Source of the DNA: an uncultured Roseicyclus sp.
GTDB taxonomy: Bacteria > Pseudomonadota > Alphaproteobacteria > Rhodobacterales > Rhodobacteraceae
DNA length: 64,000 nt
NCBI GenBank assembly: GCA_947489665.1
Contig: CANLEH010000001.1
Coordinates: 654,501-718,500 of the forward strand
Direction of reading: 5' to 3'
A program made the position numbers and the translations under genes. Each line of letters starts with the position of its first letter. The stretch's first letter is position 1. Shown here one piece after another: positions 1-7,755 of this stretch. The notes below the pieces were generated by a model. That model had not been told where the DNA came from and did no database searches. It saw only the letters and a list, made by a program, of their open reading frames with translations.

Positions 1-678
1 AAGGCCTACAAGGACGGCGACGCCCCCCTCAATGCTGTCGAAGGCTTCATCCGCCAGATCATCGGCTGGCGCGAATACATGCGCGGCATCTACTTCCGTG
101 AGGGTCCAGACTATACGCGCCGCAACACGCTGAACCACCAACGCAAATTACCCGGCTTCTACTGGGATGCGGACACGCGGATGACCTGCCTGTCCGAGGC
201 GATCACCCAAACCCGAGACGAAGCCTATGCCCACCACATCCAGCGCCTCATGGTCACCGGCAATTTCGCCCTTCTCGCGGGCATCGACCCCTACGAGGTC
301 CACGAATGGTATCTCGCCGTCTACGCCGACGCCTATGAATGGGTCGAAGCGCCGAATGTGATCGGGATGAGCCAGTTCGCCGATGGCGGTATCGTCGGCT
401 CGAAACCCTACGTCTCGGGCGGCAACTACATCAACAAGATGTCTGATTACTGCAAAGGCTGCGCCTATGATGTGAAGGTCAAAACGGGGGAGGGGGCCTG
501 CCCCTTCAACTACCTCTACTGGGCCTTCCTCGACCGCCACAAAGACCGCTTCGGCAAGAACCCCCGCATGGCGCAAATGTATCGGACATGGATGCGCATG
601 TCGGACGAGAAACGCGCCGATACCCTGCAATCGGCCGAGGACTTTCTGGCAAGGCTTTCCGCAGGTGATCGGGTCTAG
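1..678 (+). CDS. FeS-type cryptochrome/photolyase (5' end outside window)
   Basis: C-terminal part of a protein of the FeS-BCP (PhrB/CryB) photolyase family, flavoproteins that repair UV lesions or sense blue light. The frame is open from base 1, so the start lies upstream. The visible part carries GWREYMRG near its beginning, a TCLSEAI cysteine, then DYCKGC and ACPFNY. Together these supply four cysteines matching the [4Fe-4S] ligands of this family. The C-terminal helical FAD-binding region (MSQFADGG, YINKMSDY) looks complete to its stop. Whether it repairs (6-4) lesions or signals cannot be told from the fragment. Confidence 0.93.
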   Translation, partial: KAYKDGDAPLNAVEGFIRQIIGWREYMRGIYFREGPDYTRRNTLNHQRKLPGFYWDADTRMTCLSEAITQTRDEAYAHHIQRLMVTGNFALLAGIDPYEVHEWYLAVYADAYEWVEAPNVIGMSQFADGGIVGSKPYVSGGNYINKMSDYCKGCAYDVKVKTGEGACPFNYLYWAFLDRHKDRFGKNPRMAQMYRTWMRMSDEKRADTLQSAEDFLARLSAGDRV

Positions 679-699
679 GACAACGCCTACTACCGTCCC

Positions 700-1143
700 A
701 TGTTACCGCGCCACCTTCATCGTCGTGCTGTCCTGATTGGGGCGTTGAGTCTCTCTGCTCACCCGTCGATGGCGCAACACCTCGTGCCATTGGGCGCCGC
801 GTTGCAACTGAACCTCCCGCCCGGGTTCGAGGCGACCGAAATCCCAACCGGCTTGGACATCCAACAGACCGGAAACCTTCGATCCCCCATGAGCGTCCGC
901 ATCAACGTCGATGTGCCCCTCCAGCTGCACTACCGCCTCATCTACGGACGCCACCAAGATTTCCGCTATTCTATCGGCACAAGACCGACTGGGGGATCTG
1001 GCGGACCCATTCACGAATTGCGCGCGCGGCGTATGCTGCCGGATGGCCGGCCGCTGGCTATGCTTGCATATCGGCAAAGCGAACGGCTCCCCGATTTCGG
1101 AATTGCGCTGGACATGTTAGCCTCTGTCCGTCCTCGCAATTGA
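700..1143 (+). CDS. Secreted hypothetical protein
   Basis: Predicted 147-residue exported protein. The N-terminus (basic HLHRR, hydrophobic stretch, then SMAQ) looks like a signal peptide cut after about residue 26. The rest is a small soluble domain rich in R, L and P with no motif I recognise. It lies 21 bases after the photolyase stop and before a DUF1801 gene, all on one strand. No convincing Shine-Dalgarno is seen before the ATG. Function unknown. Confidence 0.6.
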   Translation: MLPRHLHRRAVLIGALSLSAHPSMAQHLVPLGAALQLNLPPGFEATEIPTGLDIQQTGNLRSPMSVRINVDVPLQLHYRLIYGRHQDFRYSIGTRPTGGSGGPIHELRARRMLPDGRPLAMLAYRQSERLPDFGIALDMLASVRPRN

Positions 1144-1161
1144 TCAAAGAAGGCGCGTGCC

Positions 1162-1596
1162 ATGGCAAAAGCCGAAAACAAGACGCAAGCCACCGAGGCC
1201 GATGTCATCGCCTTCCTTGAAGCCGTCGAGCACCCCACACGCCGCGCCGATGCGCTGGCCCTTGATACCCTTTTCCGCGATGTCACGGGGTTCACGCCCC
1301 GCATGTGGGGCCCGACCATCGTGGGCTACGGTCGCTACGACTATGTCTATGACAGCGGGCGCGAAGGATCCTTTCTGGCGACAGGGTTCAGCCCGCGCAA
1401 GGCGAACCTGTCCATCTACATTATGCCGGGATATCAGGATTACGCCGAAATTCTGTCTCGCTTGGGCAAACACAAGATGGGAAAATCCTGCCTCTACATC
1501 AACAAGATGGCAGATGTGGACACGGGCGTTCTGCGGGAACTGGTGCGCACCGGCTTGGACGATCTTGATGCAAAATGGGCCGTCCACCCGGCCTGA
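1162..1596 (+). CDS. DUF1801 domain protein
   Basis: A 144-residue cytosolic protein of the DUF1801 (YdhG-like) family. Family features seen are the helical start, FLEAVEHPTRRADA, then TPRMWGPTIVGYGRY, YDSGREGSFLATGFSPRKANLSIY and the ending region YINKMADVD. The fold is a small alpha/beta domain of unknown biochemical role. The gene follows the secreted protein by 18 bases and its ATG has an AAGGCGCG stretch upstream. Length is normal for the family. Confidence 0.85.
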   Translation: MAKAENKTQATEADVIAFLEAVEHPTRRADALALDTLFRDVTGFTPRMWGPTIVGYGRYDYVYDSGREGSFLATGFSPRKANLSIYIMPGYQDYAEILSRLGKHKMGKSCLYINKMADVDTGVLRELVRTGLDDLDAKWAVHPA

Positions 1597-1642
1597 GAAA
1601 ACCGAAGCGGCTGCCCTAAGCGACCAGACAGGCCAGATGGTC

Positions 1643-2800
1643 CTAGCTGGCCTCCGCCCACAACGAAGCACTGTCGTCGGTCGACGGCGTTTGCGGCGCA
1701 CCCGACAAGACACGGCCCGGCACCTCCATACGGAACCGCGCGCCTGGCAAGCCCTCGTCGTCCAGCGCCGGGCGCACGTCAAGCGTGCCGCCACGGCTTT
1801 TCAGCAATTGGTGGATCGACCGCAACCCGAACCCGTGGGTTCCGTCGCGGCGTTCCCCCGCGGCGCTGAGGTCGCGCAACTGTGTGCCTTTGGGCAGCCC
1901 GGGGCCATCATCGGCCACGTCCAGGATGATAAGGCCACGCACCCTGTCTTCGCCCAACTGCACGCAAATCCGCTCACCCGCGAACCGGGCCGCATTCGCC
2001 ATCAGGTTGCGAAGACCCATCTGAACGACGACTGCATCGCACTCGATGCTGGCCTCAGGCACATCAATCTCCAACGTCATTTCCGGGTCGACCATCGCCG
2101 CGATGTCATTGGCAAGCCGCCCCAATTCCACCTCGGTCGGGCGTGAGACATCGCCACTGAACTCGCGGCTCCGCGCCAGCGTGCTGCCAATCTGATCCAA
2201 CGCCTCGTCCACTGTTTTTGAGATCAGGCGCAACAATTCGGCCTTGCCGTCCCCCCTATCATCGAATCCGTCCAGCACCAGATCCACCAGGCTGGAGACG
2301 GTCGCCAGCGGGCTGCGCGCATCATGGGCGGCCATGGTCGAGAATAATTGCAATTCGTCAAACCGTGCAGCCATTTCCGACACTGCCTCAGCGGCTGCAA
2401 ATTCGCGTGCCTTCGCCTCAGTCGTGGAAACGGCAATGCCCAAGACAACGCGGCCCCCGAACCCGGCTGGCTTGGACAAGGTGGTTTGCCACCATGTCTC
2501 ACGCCCTTCGATCATCAGGCATTCCTCGTAGGAGACCGGCTTGTCCCCATCCAGACAGGCCCGGTAATTGCCGCTGAGTTGAACAGCCATGCGCGCCGGA
2601 AAAATCTCCTCAGCGGAGCGCCCCGCGAAGATAGAGGCCGGCACACCAGCCACACGTCCCAGGGTCTCGTTCGCGTGCACAAATTCTAACCGGGCGGCGT
2701 TGTGTTCCAAAAGGATGAACATCGGCAGATCAATGCCATCAATCCACTGCACAAGACGACCCAGTGCCGCCTCATCCGGAATTGCGCTTGTAGGGGCCAT
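1643..2800 (-). CDS. PAS-domain sensor histidine kinase, orphan
   Basis: A 385-residue soluble sensor kinase. A PAS-like domain spans about residues 20-130, followed by a coiled dimerisation helix. The H-box is AAHDARSPLATV, with an Asp after the His where Glu is usual. The C-terminal HATPase domain has an N-box (NLMANAARFA), G1 box (DVADDGPGLP) and G2 box (HGFGLRSIHQLL). The ATG at 2800 is chosen because GAGGA sits just upstream; an in-frame GTG at 2851 has no better site. No transmembrane segment and no response regulator gene is adjacent, so the partner must be elsewhere. Confidence 0.85.
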   Translation of the reverse strand: MAPTSAIPDEAALGRLVQWIDGIDLPMFILLEHNAARLEFVHANETLGRVAGVPASIFAGRSAEEIFPARMAVQLSGNYRACLDGDKPVSYEECLMIEGRETWWQTTLSKPAGFGGRVVLGIAVSTTEAKAREFAAAEAVSEMAARFDELQLFSTMAAHDARSPLATVSSLVDLVLDGFDDRGDGKAELLRLISKTVDEALDQIGSTLARSREFSGDVSRPTEVELGRLANDIAAMVDPEMTLEIDVPEASIECDAVVVQMGLRNLMANAARFAGERICVQLGEDRVRGLIILDVADDGPGLPKGTQLRDLSAAGERRDGTHGFGLRSIHQLLKSRGGTLDVRPALDDEGLPGARFRMEVPGRVLSGAPQTPSTDDSASLWAEAS

Positions 2801-2891
2801 GCTATCGTCCTCAAACGGAATCGGCGGACCCACACGGCCCACCTCGCCCACCTGCTAGACAATCGAAATTAACAAGACGTTTCTTTCCGTC

Positions 2892-3296
2892 CTATTCCCA
2901 CCAGCGATCGACCCCAGCGATATCGTTATCGGACCAGCCGAAATGATGGGCAAATTCATGGATCAGCACGTGGGTCACAAGCTCCGCCAGCGTCACGTTC
3001 CCCCGGTCCACCCATTCATCCAGAATGGCGCGCCGAAACAGCCAGATCGTGTCTGGCCCTTCGGGTTGGTCCATCACCGATTTCTGGGTCAGCGGGATGC
3101 CGTCATAAAGACCCGTCAACTCGAACGGATCCTCCATCTCCAACTCCGACAGCATGGCCGGGTCCGCCACATCCTCGACCCGGATCACGACCGCTGCCGC
3201 GGGGCCTTTCCACGGCTCAGCCAGCGCATCACGCGCGGCGTAGGCCATCTCTTCCATCTGGGCGAGGCTCGGGGCGGTCTGCTCGGCATAGTCCAT
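2892..3296 (-). CDS. Zincin-like metallopeptidase family protein (DUF1025/MMP37 type)
   Basis: A 134-residue protein of the short metallopeptidase-family zincins. The motif HEFAHHFGWSD near the C-terminus supplies HExxH plus a downstream Asp, the expected zinc ligands and catalytic Glu. LFRRAILDEW and the phrase LVTHVLIHEFAHH are typical. Start set at the ATG preceded by GGGGGC; the open frame continues upstream but overlaps the divergent gltX. Substrate unknown; no signal peptide, so cytosolic. Confidence 0.85.
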   Translation of the reverse strand: MDYAEQTAPSLAQMEEMAYAARDALAEPWKGPAAAVVIRVEDVADPAMLSELEMEDPFELTGLYDGIPLTQKSVMDQPEGPDTIWLFRRAILDEWVDRGNVTLAELVTHVLIHEFAHHFGWSDNDIAGVDRWWE

Positions 3297-3369
3297 GCCC
3301 CCGATATGGACAAAACGCGCGCCCCGTGAAAGAGGAAGGCCCGCATTCCCGTATCTGAGGCCGCGTCCC

Positions 3370-4695
3370 ATGTCCGTCACCACCCGTTTCGCCCCGTCGC
3401 CCACCGGATACCTCCATGTCGGCAACCTGCGCACGGCGCTCTTCAACTTCCTGATCGCGAAGAAGGCAGGCGGCACGTTCATTCTTCGGCTCGACGATAC
3501 GGATCCGGAGCGGTCCACCCAGGAATTCGCTGATGCGATCCAGCGTGATCTGGAATGGTTGGGCATCGAATGGGACCAGCTGGAAAAGCAATCCGACCGC
3601 TTCGACCGATACTCGGCAGCGGCGGATGAGCTGCGCGAAAAGGGCCGGTTCTACGAGGCATGGGAAACGCCAACCGAGCTCGACCTCAAGCGCAAGAAGC
3701 AACTCAACATGGGCCAGCCCCCGGTCTATGACCGCGCCGCCCTTGCCCTCTCCGACGAGGAAAAAGCCGCCCTCCGCGCCGACCGCGGCGACGGCGTCTG
3801 GCGATTCAAGCTGGATCACGAGCGCATTGAATGGACCGATGGCATCCTCGGCGATCTCAGCATCGACGCCGCCTCCGTCTCCGACCCCGTCCTGATCCGC
3901 GCGGACGGGCAGGTGCTCTACACAATTGCCTCCGTTGTGGACGATACCGACATGGGCGTGACGCACGTCGTTCGTGGCTCCGACCATGTCACCAACACCG
4001 CCACCCAGATCCAGATCATGGCCGCCCTTGGCCACACCGCACCGAACTTCGCCCACCATTCGCTCCTGACCGGCCCGCAGGGCGAGGCGCTGTCCAAACG
4101 CCTCGGCACGCTGGCGCTCCGCGATCTGCGTGAGCAGGGGATGGAGCCTATGGCGCTCCTCTCGCACATGGCCCGCATCGGCTCGTCCCAGCCGGTGGAG
4201 TTGGTCGAAAGCATCGACGCGCTCGCAGACGGCTTCGACCTGAGCCATTTCGGCTCGGCCCCCACCAAGTTCGACGTCGAAGACCTCTGGCCGCTGACCG
4301 CACGCATCCTGCACGAAACGCCCTATGCGGCGGTCGCAGACGACATCGCCGTCCTCGGCGTGCCCGCTGACCTCGCCCCCACCTTCTGGGAGGTCGCCCG
4401 CGCCAATATCACGCGCAAGTCCGAAATGGCCGAATGGTGGACCCTCTTCCGCGACGGCGCCGCGCCGCTGGTCGATGACGAAGATCGCGACTTCGTGGCC
4501 CAAGCCTTCGATATGCTGCCCGACGCCCCTTACGATGCCGAGACATGGTCTTCATGGACAAGCTCCGTGAAGGATGCGACGGGCCGCAAGGGCAAGGGCC
4601 TTTTCATGCCGCTGCGCAAAGCGGTGACGGGTCGGGAGCGGGGGCCGGAAATGGCCGATGTCATGCGCCTTCTGCATAAAAAGCCGTCGCTCTGA
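3370..4695 (+). CDS. gltX: Glutamate--tRNA ligase
   Basis: Class I glutamyl-tRNA synthetase of 441 residues, charging tRNA-Glu (possibly also tRNA-Gln, since alphaproteobacteria commonly carry two GltX copies). RFAPSPTGYLHVGNLRTALFN holds the HIGH-like signature, LRLDDTDPERST follows, and LSKRLGTLAL is the KMSKS-like loop. ATG 3370 is chosen because the family starts with this MSVTTRFAPSPTG segment; the frame is open further upstream. It diverges from the metallopeptidase gene, whose start is 73 bases away. Which of the usual two paralogues this is cannot be decided here. Confidence 0.97.
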   Translation: MSVTTRFAPSPTGYLHVGNLRTALFNFLIAKKAGGTFILRLDDTDPERSTQEFADAIQRDLEWLGIEWDQLEKQSDRFDRYSAAADELREKGRFYEAWETPTELDLKRKKQLNMGQPPVYDRAALALSDEEKAALRADRGDGVWRFKLDHERIEWTDGILGDLSIDAASVSDPVLIRADGQVLYTIASVVDDTDMGVTHVVRGSDHVTNTATQIQIMAALGHTAPNFAHHSLLTGPQGEALSKRLGTLALRDLREQGMEPMALLSHMARIGSSQPVELVESIDALADGFDLSHFGSAPTKFDVEDLWPLTARILHETPYAAVADDIAVLGVPADLAPTFWEVARANITRKSEMAEWWTLFRDGAAPLVDDEDRDFVAQAFDMLPDAPYDAETWSSWTSSVKDATGRKGKGLFMPLRKAVTGRERGPEMADVMRLLHKKPSL

Positions 4696-4898
4696 CCCGC
4701 AGCCCAGGTGTTTCGCCGCGTCCTCGGCCTTCGGCCTGCGCGCGCACGCGACCCGGCGCGCGGCGCCCGGCTGCGCCGGACCCCGCGCGCAGTGGCGTTC
4801 TGACCAAAATGTGATGCGCGGGAAATCCTCTACGCGACTTTGCGACCGTCTTGCGATAGGGTTCGGACACTGCCCCTTCAACACCCGGACTCATTGAA

Positions 4899-5264
4899 AT
4901 GAAACGCATTCCCACGCTTTTGACCCTCGCCCTTCTCACCAGCCCGTCCCTGGCCTTTGCTCAACAAGCCGTTGAGGCCGGCCCGATCTGGAACCAGCAA
5001 CACGCCAATCAGGTCTGCCCGGCGATTGCGGCCTCGCAAGGCGGCGAGTGGACCGGACATTGGTGGACAACCGTGCCCAACGAGATGTCCGTCTGCCAGA
5101 TCAGCATCGCGCAACCCGCCCGTGCCGTGAATGCCGGCCCGATCTGGAACCAGCAGCACGCCAACCAGGTCTGCCCGGCCATTGCGGCCTCCCAAGGCGG
5201 AGAGTGGACCGGCCATTGGTGGACAACCGTGCCCAACGAGATGTCGGTCTGCCAAATCCGCTGA
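4899..5264 (+). CDS. Secreted MVL-type mannan-binding lectin, two tandem domains
   Basis: A 121-residue exported protein. Residues 1-21 form a signal peptide ending SLAFA. Two domains follow, each starting AGPIWNQQHANQVCPAIAA and containing GGEWTGHWWTTVPNEMSVC. This is the signature of the MVL (Microcystis viridis lectin) mannan-binding family, which also has two homologous domains of about 50 residues. Each copy has two cysteines and a WTGHWWTT carbohydrate-site motif. The copies are joined by a 10-residue linker (SIAQPARAVN). Likely periplasmic or secreted and glycan-binding; the ligand is inferred from the family only. It stands alone between gltX and a MATE gene. Confidence 0.85.
   Translation: MKRIPTLLTLALLTSPSLAFAQQAVEAGPIWNQQHANQVCPAIAASQGGEWTGHWWTTVPNEMSVCQISIAQPARAVNAGPIWNQQHANQVCPAIAASQGGEWTGHWWTTVPNEMSVCQIR
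4977..5258 (+). repeat. Tandem duplication inside the lectin gene
   Basis: Copies at 4977-5102 and 5133-5258 encode 42 identical consecutive residues but differ at eight bases, all silent. This shows either strong purifying selection or gene conversion after duplication. Confidence 0.9.
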
Positions 5265-5535
5265 CCCGCACCTGGTGCGGAGGCCCGGTGAAATGGATCG
5301 GGCGTCCGCACTTGGCAGCATCCGTCCGACTTGCATTTTCATGGAACAAAGAAGGCGCGAACCTTCCCATCTTTGTTCCCAGAACATGCCCGCCGGAGGT
5401 ATCAGCGTCGCGTAGGGCTCAATGCCCTGCGTGGCGCTTTCCCGGGCGACGCCCCATGGCGGCGCAATTCCAGCCCCGCACATGCCGTGGCGATTTTGCT
5501 GGCAGAATGATACCGGCCCGTGCCACCAATCGCCC

Positions 5536-6927
5536 ATGAGTCAACCGCAAGCCGTCTTCCTCGAAGGCTCCCTCTTCCGCCACATCACGGTGATGTCGCT
5601 GACGTCATCGCTCGGATTGATGGCCGTCTTCCTTGTCGATTTCGTCGACATGATCTTCATCTCCATGCTGGGGAAGGAGGAGCTGGCCGCCGCCGTCGGC
5701 TATGCAGGCGCGATCCTGTTCTTCACCTCCTCCTTCGGCATCGGCATGGCCATTGCAGGCGGCGCATTGGTTGCGCGCGCCTTGGGGGCAGGGGATGAGG
5801 CGCTGGCCAAACGCCGCGCGGGCACGACGCTGACCTATGGTGTCATTTTCGGGGCAATCTTTGCGGCCATCGTCTGGGTCTACGTCCCTACTTTCGTCAG
5901 CCTTCTCGGCGCGTCCGAAACGACCCAACCGCTGGCCGCCTCGTACCTGCGCATCATCGTGCCCTCCTTGCCGCTTTTGTTGGTTGGCATGGTCGGCGGC
6001 GCGATCCTGCGCGCCCATGGCGATGCGCGCCGGGCCATGATGGTCACGATCTGGGGCGGTGTAGTGAACGCGGTCCTCGACCCGATCCTGATCTTTGGCC
6101 TCGATCTGGAGCTGACCGGGGCCGCCATCGCATCGGTCTGCGCGCGGATTGCCATCTGCGTCATGGCGATCGTCCCGATCGTCCGCCACCATGGCGGCTT
6201 CGACCGCCCCGCGCTTCCGGATTTGCGCCTCGACCTGACCCCGATCCTCGCCCTTGCAGGCCCCGCCGTCGCAACCCAACTCGCCACACCCGTGGGCCAG
6301 GCCTACGTCACCCGCGCCATGGCTGAATACGGCGAAGAGGCCGTCGCCGGCATGGCCATCGTGGGCCGCCTCACACCCGTGGCCTTTGGCATTCTGTTCG
6401 CGCTGTCGGGCGCGGTCGGCCCCATCGTTGGCCAAAACTTTGGCGCCGGCAAACACGACCGAGTCAAACGCACCTATACCGAGGCGCTCGCCTTCTGCGC
6501 CATCGTCGTGGTCCTGATCTCTGCCATCCTCTTTGGTCTGCGCGGCCCGATCGCGGCCCTGTTCGAGGCAACGGGCACCGCCCGCGAACTGGTATTCCTG
6601 TTCTGCGGCCCGCTGGCGCTTCTGTTCTTCTTCAACGGGATGATCTTCGTCTCAAACGCCAGCTTCAACAATCTGGGCCATCCCTACCAATCCACACTTG
6701 TGAACTGGGGTCGCCACACGCTCGGCACGATCCCGTTTGTGATGCTGTTTTCCATCTGGTTCGGCGCGGCAGGCGTGTTGATAGGGCAGGCCGTGGGGGG
6801 CGTCGCCTTTGGCCTGCTGTCCTTCATCCTCGTGCGCCGGATCATGGCGCAGGAAGCCGCGCCAAAACCCAAAGATCCCTTCGCGCGCGAAGGCCGCCTG
6901 CACGCCCTGTTCCACATGCGCAGATAA
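5536..6927 (+). CDS. MATE family efflux transporter
   Basis: A 463-residue multidrug and toxin extrusion family antiporter with about twelve hydrophobic segments in two similar halves. Inner membrane; exports organic cations or other small molecules using an ion gradient. Visible family features are the first helix SLGLMAVFLVDFVDM, the polar DPILIFG segment and GAVGPIVGQNFGAG in the second half. The start is set at the ATG giving MSQPQAVFLEG; the frame remains open upstream without a good site. Substrate not predictable. Stands alone, followed by a small membrane protein. Confidence 0.93.
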   Translation: MSQPQAVFLEGSLFRHITVMSLTSSLGLMAVFLVDFVDMIFISMLGKEELAAAVGYAGAILFFTSSFGIGMAIAGGALVARALGAGDEALAKRRAGTTLTYGVIFGAIFAAIVWVYVPTFVSLLGASETTQPLAASYLRIIVPSLPLLLVGMVGGAILRAHGDARRAMMVTIWGGVVNAVLDPILIFGLDLELTGAAIASVCARIAICVMAIVPIVRHHGGFDRPALPDLRLDLTPILALAGPAVATQLATPVGQAYVTRAMAEYGEEAVAGMAIVGRLTPVAFGILFALSGAVGPIVGQNFGAGKHDRVKRTYTEALAFCAIVVVLISAILFGLRGPIAALFEATGTARELVFLFCGPLALLFFFNGMIFVSNASFNNLGHPYQSTLVNWGRHTLGTIPFVMLFSIWFGAAGVLIGQAVGGVAFGLLSFILVRRIMAQEAAPKPKDPFAREGRLHALFHMRR

Positions 6928-6994
6928 ATTTCCCGGAACCTTTTCCACCCTCGGTTGTTCTCTTCCCAAGACACAGTAACCGGAGGAAAGACCA

Positions 6995-7183
6995 ATGGAA
7001 TATGGCATTATCGGCTTGATCGTTCTGATCGCCAATATCTACGCGCTGTTCAAAACATGGACATCGGCCGCGTCGACGGGCGCAAAGCTGGTCTGGACGC
7101 TCGCTATCCTGATCCTGCCGGTCCTGGGCTTTATCGCCTGGTTGATCGCAGGCCCCAAAGGCGGCAGCAGCATCAACGTGTAA
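6995..7183 (+). CDS. PLDc_N-type small membrane protein
   Basis: A 62-residue protein with two hydrophobic helices, matching the PLDc_N domain (the membrane part of cardiolipin synthases) found as a stand-alone protein in many Rhodobacteraceae. The motif LAILILPVLGFIAWLIAGPK is typical. The start has a clear Shine-Dalgarno (GGAGGAAAG). A strong terminator follows. Function unknown; inner membrane. Confidence 0.88.
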   Translation: MEYGIIGLIVLIANIYALFKTWTSAASTGAKLVWTLAILILPVLGFIAWLIAGPKGGSSINV

Positions 7184-7202
7184 CGCCAGTCCCGGCGAAA
7201 TC

Positions 7203-7233
7203 AAAAGGCCACCCCAGGCGAGTGGCCTTTTTT
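7203..7233. terminator. Bidirectional rho-independent terminator
   Basis: Ten-base stem AAAAGGCCAC / GTGGCCTTTT with a nine-base loop, T-rich on both sides. It sits between the convergent PLDc_N gene and the acetyltransferase gene, so it can serve both. Confidence 0.88.
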
Positions 7234-7236
7234 GCG

Positions 7237-7755
7237 TCAGGGTGCTGAGTCGGCCCAAACACTCATCGGTAAGATCAGACCCCATTGTGTGTCCATCACC
7301 GGACCATGGGCGCGAAACCCTGCCTTCTCATAAGCCCGGATTGCGCGGGCATTGTCCGGGTGCGGGTCGGTGGCCACCACAGGCACGCCATCCGCAAACA
7401 TTTGCGCCAGACTGGCCCGGATGAACCCGCTGCCATGGCCTTTGCCAAGCCATTCGTGTGGACCTATGAACTGGTCAATCCCGCGCGCACCATCTGGAAA
7501 GTGCCCGAAATGGTGCTCAAAGTCCCAACCCTTGACCGAGTAGGTCTGCTGGAATGCAAATGGCGCGCCATCGCACAGCACCACGCTCAGCGACAGGCGG
7601 CGGTCTTCCAGATCCTCCACATCGAAGACCGGATCCTCATCCCACCATTCCGCCACATGCGACAGGTCGCGCCACGCGGTCAGCATGGGAAGATCAACTA
7701 GTGTGGCACGGCGAAAGCTGTAGCGCGTGTCGCTCACGCGTAGACCGTGCTCCAT
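7237..7755 (-). CDS. GNAT acetyltransferase, AAC(6')-like
   Basis: A 172-residue GCN5-type acetyltransferase. The acetyl-CoA loop is EWLGKGHGSGFIRA, followed by VATDPHPDNARAIRAYEKAGF. This order matches the AAC(6')/siderophore-acyltransferase type of GNATs (tryptophan-rich N-terminus AEWWDED). The ATG at 7755 lies inside the end of the PBP4 gene (22-base overlap), implying co-transcription; a GTG at 7737 is an alternative start. An aminoglycoside substrate is possible but is inference only. Confidence 0.85.
   Translation of the reverse strand: MEHGLRVSDTRYSFRRATLVDLPMLTAWRDLSHVAEWWDEDPVFDVEDLEDRRLSLSVVLCDGAPFAFQQTYSVKGWDFEHHFGHFPDGARGIDQFIGPHEWLGKGHGSGFIRASLAQMFADGVPVVATDPHPDNARAIRAYEKAGFRAHGPVMDTQWGLILPMSVWADSAP

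Noticed and set aside
3229-4503. 424-codon frame antisense to gltX
   Set aside because: Shadow of gltX.
4696-4898. GC-rich self-complementary stretch after gltX as an RNA gene
   Set aside because: Palindromic GC runs but no T-tract, promoter or recognisable RNA fold.
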